A stretch of DNA of 7,174 nt, taken from positions 1 through 7,174 of the forward strand of contig JACRGW010000065.1 of assembly GCA_016212195.1 (NCBI GenBank). The letters run 5' to 3'. The position numbers and the translations under genes were made by a program. Source of the stretch: Nitrospirota bacterium. Lineage in GTDB: Bacteria; Nitrospirota; Thermodesulfovibrionia; JACRGW01. The notes under the pieces were generated by a model that worked only from the letters and a program-made list of their open reading frames with translations, was not told the origin of the DNA and searched no databases. Positions 5,375-7,174 of the stretch are shown one piece after another. Within the stretch, counting starts at the first letter, position 1. Every line of letters begins with the position of its first letter.

Positions 5375-7174
5375 CTACTTGCTTAAATCAACACCCTTTT
5401 GAACCTCTGAATCAAGAACCCTTCTTATGGTTGAAAGCAGATAGATGCTTTCAAAGGGCTTCCTTATAAAGGCATCTATGTCCCTATCTTTTTTCCCTAT
5501 CTTTCCTGCATCATAACCAGAGATTCCTATAACCTTGACTTCTGGTTTAATCATCTTGAAATGTTTAATCAACTCTCTCCCGTTAACCAAAGGCATAATT
5601 ATATCTGTTATAACAAGGTCTATACTATCATGTATCTGCTTGAAGATATCGAGTGCATATATAGGGTTATCTGTGACTATAACACTGTATCCCTGTGCAT
5701 CAAGAACCTCTTTTACAAAATTCAATACATCCGACTCGTCATCTATTACTAATATCTTTTCCTGCCCTGCCATAGAATAATCTGGAGCTTTCTCTACCTT
5801 ATGAACGACACTATCAGATGCTGGAAGATATATCTCGAAGGTCGTACCTTTTCCTATCTGGCTTTCAACATTAATCACACCCTTATGTTCCTTAACAATC
5901 CCGTATACCATAGCTAGCCCTAATCCTGTTCCCTTTCCAGGTTCCTTGGTTGTAAAGAAAGGTTCAAACATCCTGTTCTTTACTTCATCAGTGATGCCTG
6001 TACCTGTATCAAATACACTTAACACTGCATATTTCCCGGGATTAAGGAGTGGATGTACATGGGAAGCTTTACTCTGGAGATCTACTGAAGAGGTAGAGAC
6101 CGTTATAGTACCACCATCGTGCATAGCATCGGCAGAATTTAAAATAAGGTTCATAACTACCTGCTCAATCTGGTTACTATCGCCATAAATCGCAGAAATC
6201 TTCTCATCGAGTTCCATCTTTACACTTATCTTTCTATTGGCCATCATCTTTCCAACAAGCTCTATTGTGTCATTTATAACATTATTCAGGCTGATCGGTA
6301 GAATTTCTAAGCTACCCTTACGGGCAAAACTCAGGAGCTTTGAGACCATCTGACCTGCCTTTCGGGCTGAATTTTCAATGGTCTTAACCTTCTGCCTTGA
6401 AGAAACATCCAGATCACTATATTCATGCAACAATTCTGCATGTCCGAGTATGGCTGTAAGTATATTATTAAAATCATGTGCTATACCTCCAGCCAGGACT
6501 CCTATTGACTCCATCTTCTGAGATTGAAATAGTTGCTCCTGTAACCTTTTCTTATCACTAATATCCCTGTGGAATGACTGAATATATAATTCTCCAGCAA
6601 TATCTATAGCCTTCGAGCTTACCTCAAGGAGAATTTTGGTTCCATCCCTTCTATAATGCTCAGTCTCAAAGACAAAGGATTCTCCATTTAAGATCCTATC
6701 CATTCTCTCTTCCTTTTTGCCATCCTGACTTTCAACCTCAATAAGCCTGACAGGTGTTCCAATTAAAGCATCCTTCTCAAAACCATGAAGTTCACAGAAC
6801 CTCTTATTCACATTGATTATAATTCCGTCTTTATCTAATACAACAACACCATCATTCGCATTATCGAAAAGCCCCCTGAATCTTTGCTCAGAGATGGAGA
6901 GATCTTTCGTCCTCTCAGCAACAAGGTCTTCGAGTTGGTGGGAATAAACCTTCAGTTGTTCTTTATCCTTGGCGAGGTCGTATTCAAGGGAGAGCTTTTT
7001 AATGAGAAGATTTTGGTTGACATACCTCCAGGCCAGTCCGCCAATAAAGGAAGATAGCAGGAAGATATTATTATTAACAAAAATTCTGATGTTCGTAATG
7101 TTGTCCAGAGCCAATATCGGAATAAAATAAATAGCATATATCACACATCCAACAACCATTGTCATCATAACAGA
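5375..7174 (-). CDS. Hybrid sensor histidine kinase (membrane segments, PAS, HisKA, HATPase, receiver), N-terminus cut off by window
   Basis: A membrane-anchored phosphorelay sensor. Numbering is from the Met at 7168, but the frame stays open to the window edge, so the true start probably lies outside. Two hydrophobic segments (about 4-21 and 34-50) end a membrane region that is probably larger. A charged coiled-coil linker follows (about 52-92), then a PAS domain with its PAC tail (about 94-206). The HisKA box carries phospho-acceptor His231 in GGIAHDFNN. The ATPase domain shows the N box (Asn340, Asn344), DTGTG (387-391), FEPFF (401-405) and GKGTGLGL (411-418). The C-terminal receiver has acidic Asp476/Asp477, phospho-acceptor Asp522, Ser550 and Lys570, so all key residues are intact. 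There is no output domain and no neighbouring regulator or phosphotransfer gene. The signal sensed cannot be read from the sequence. Confidence 0.96.
   Translation of the reverse strand, partial: SVMMTMVVGCVIYAIYFIPILALDNITNIRIFVNNNIFLLSSFIGGLAWRYVNQNLLIKKLSLEYDLAKDKEQLKVYSHQLEDLVAERTKDLSISEQRFRGLFDNANDGVVVLDKDGIIINVNKRFCELHGFEKDALIGTPVRLIEVESQDGKKEERMDRILNGESFVFETEHYRRDGTKILLEVSSKAIDIAGELYIQSFHRDISDKKRLQEQLFQSQKMESIGVLAGGIAHDFNNILTAILGHAELLHEYSDLDVSSRQKVKTIENSARKAGQMVSKLLSFARKGSLEILPISLNNVINDTIELVGKMMANRKISVKMELDEKISAIYGDSNQIEQVVMNLILNSADAMHDGGTITVSTSSVDLQSKASHVHPLLNPGKYAVLSVFDTGTGITDEVKNRMFEPFFTTKEPGKGTGLGLAMVYGIVKEHKGVINVESQIGKGTTFEIYLPASDSVVHKVEKAPDYSMAGQEKILVIDDESDVLNFVKEVLDAQGYSVIVTDNPIYALDIFKQIHDSIDLVITDIIMPLVNGRELIKHFKMIKPEVKVIGISGYDAGKIGKKDRDIDAFIRKPFESIYLLSTIRRVLDSEVQKGVDLSK

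Noticed and set aside
7166..7168. ATG at 7168 as the true start of the kinase
   Set aside because: The frame stays open to the window edge, no SD is visible in the 6 remaining bases, and the protein would begin in the middle of a membrane region. Treated as partial.

Overview
The window comes from a bacterial chromosome of moderate GC, with frequent ATA, AGA and AGG codons. The genes are housekeeping or regulatory and all have clear bacterial homologues. Nothing fixes the phylum. The combination of a short-form AhcY, a Memo-family protein, a LipM-type octanoyltransferase and an HDFNN-type hybrid kinase would fit a Nitrospirota- or deltaproteobacteria-like anaerobe, but this is a low-confidence guess from memory.

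Layout. On the minus strand, metK (2494 to 1343) is followed by ahcY (1180 to beyond position 1). Together they make and recycle S-adenosylmethionine (SAM): MetK forms SAM from methionine and ATP, and AhcY removes the S-adenosylhomocysteine left after methylation. Diverging from metK on the plus strand is a two-gene unit: an unrecognised protein of about 225 aa (2796-3473), then a Memo-family protein, AmmeMemoRadiSam system protein B (3487-4290). The ribosome-binding site of the second gene overlaps the stop codon of the first, so the two are probably translated together. Converging on them are a LipM-type octanoyltransferase gene (5144 to 4344, minus) and a hybrid sensor histidine kinase with PAS, kinase and receiver domains (7174 to 5375, minus, N-terminus cut off by the window edge).

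The control region between metK and the plus-strand unit holds two well-formed sigma70-like promoters pointing apart, with a 10-bp palindrome between them. No SAM or SAH riboswitch was recognised, and the predicted metK leader is too short for one.

The most unusual feature is the intergenic DNA. Every substantial gap contains a compact palindromic element, mostly hairpins with 8-10 bp stems and 5-nt loops. Two elements are inverted hairpin pairs in which each hairpin is preceded by the same tetranucleotide (GTAG in one element, TGTC in the other). This is the architecture of REP/BIME elements moved by RAYT transposases. The likely novelty is therefore the repeat families and the unknown gene coupled to the Memo gene. 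No defence system, CRISPR array, RNA gene or intact mobile element was seen.
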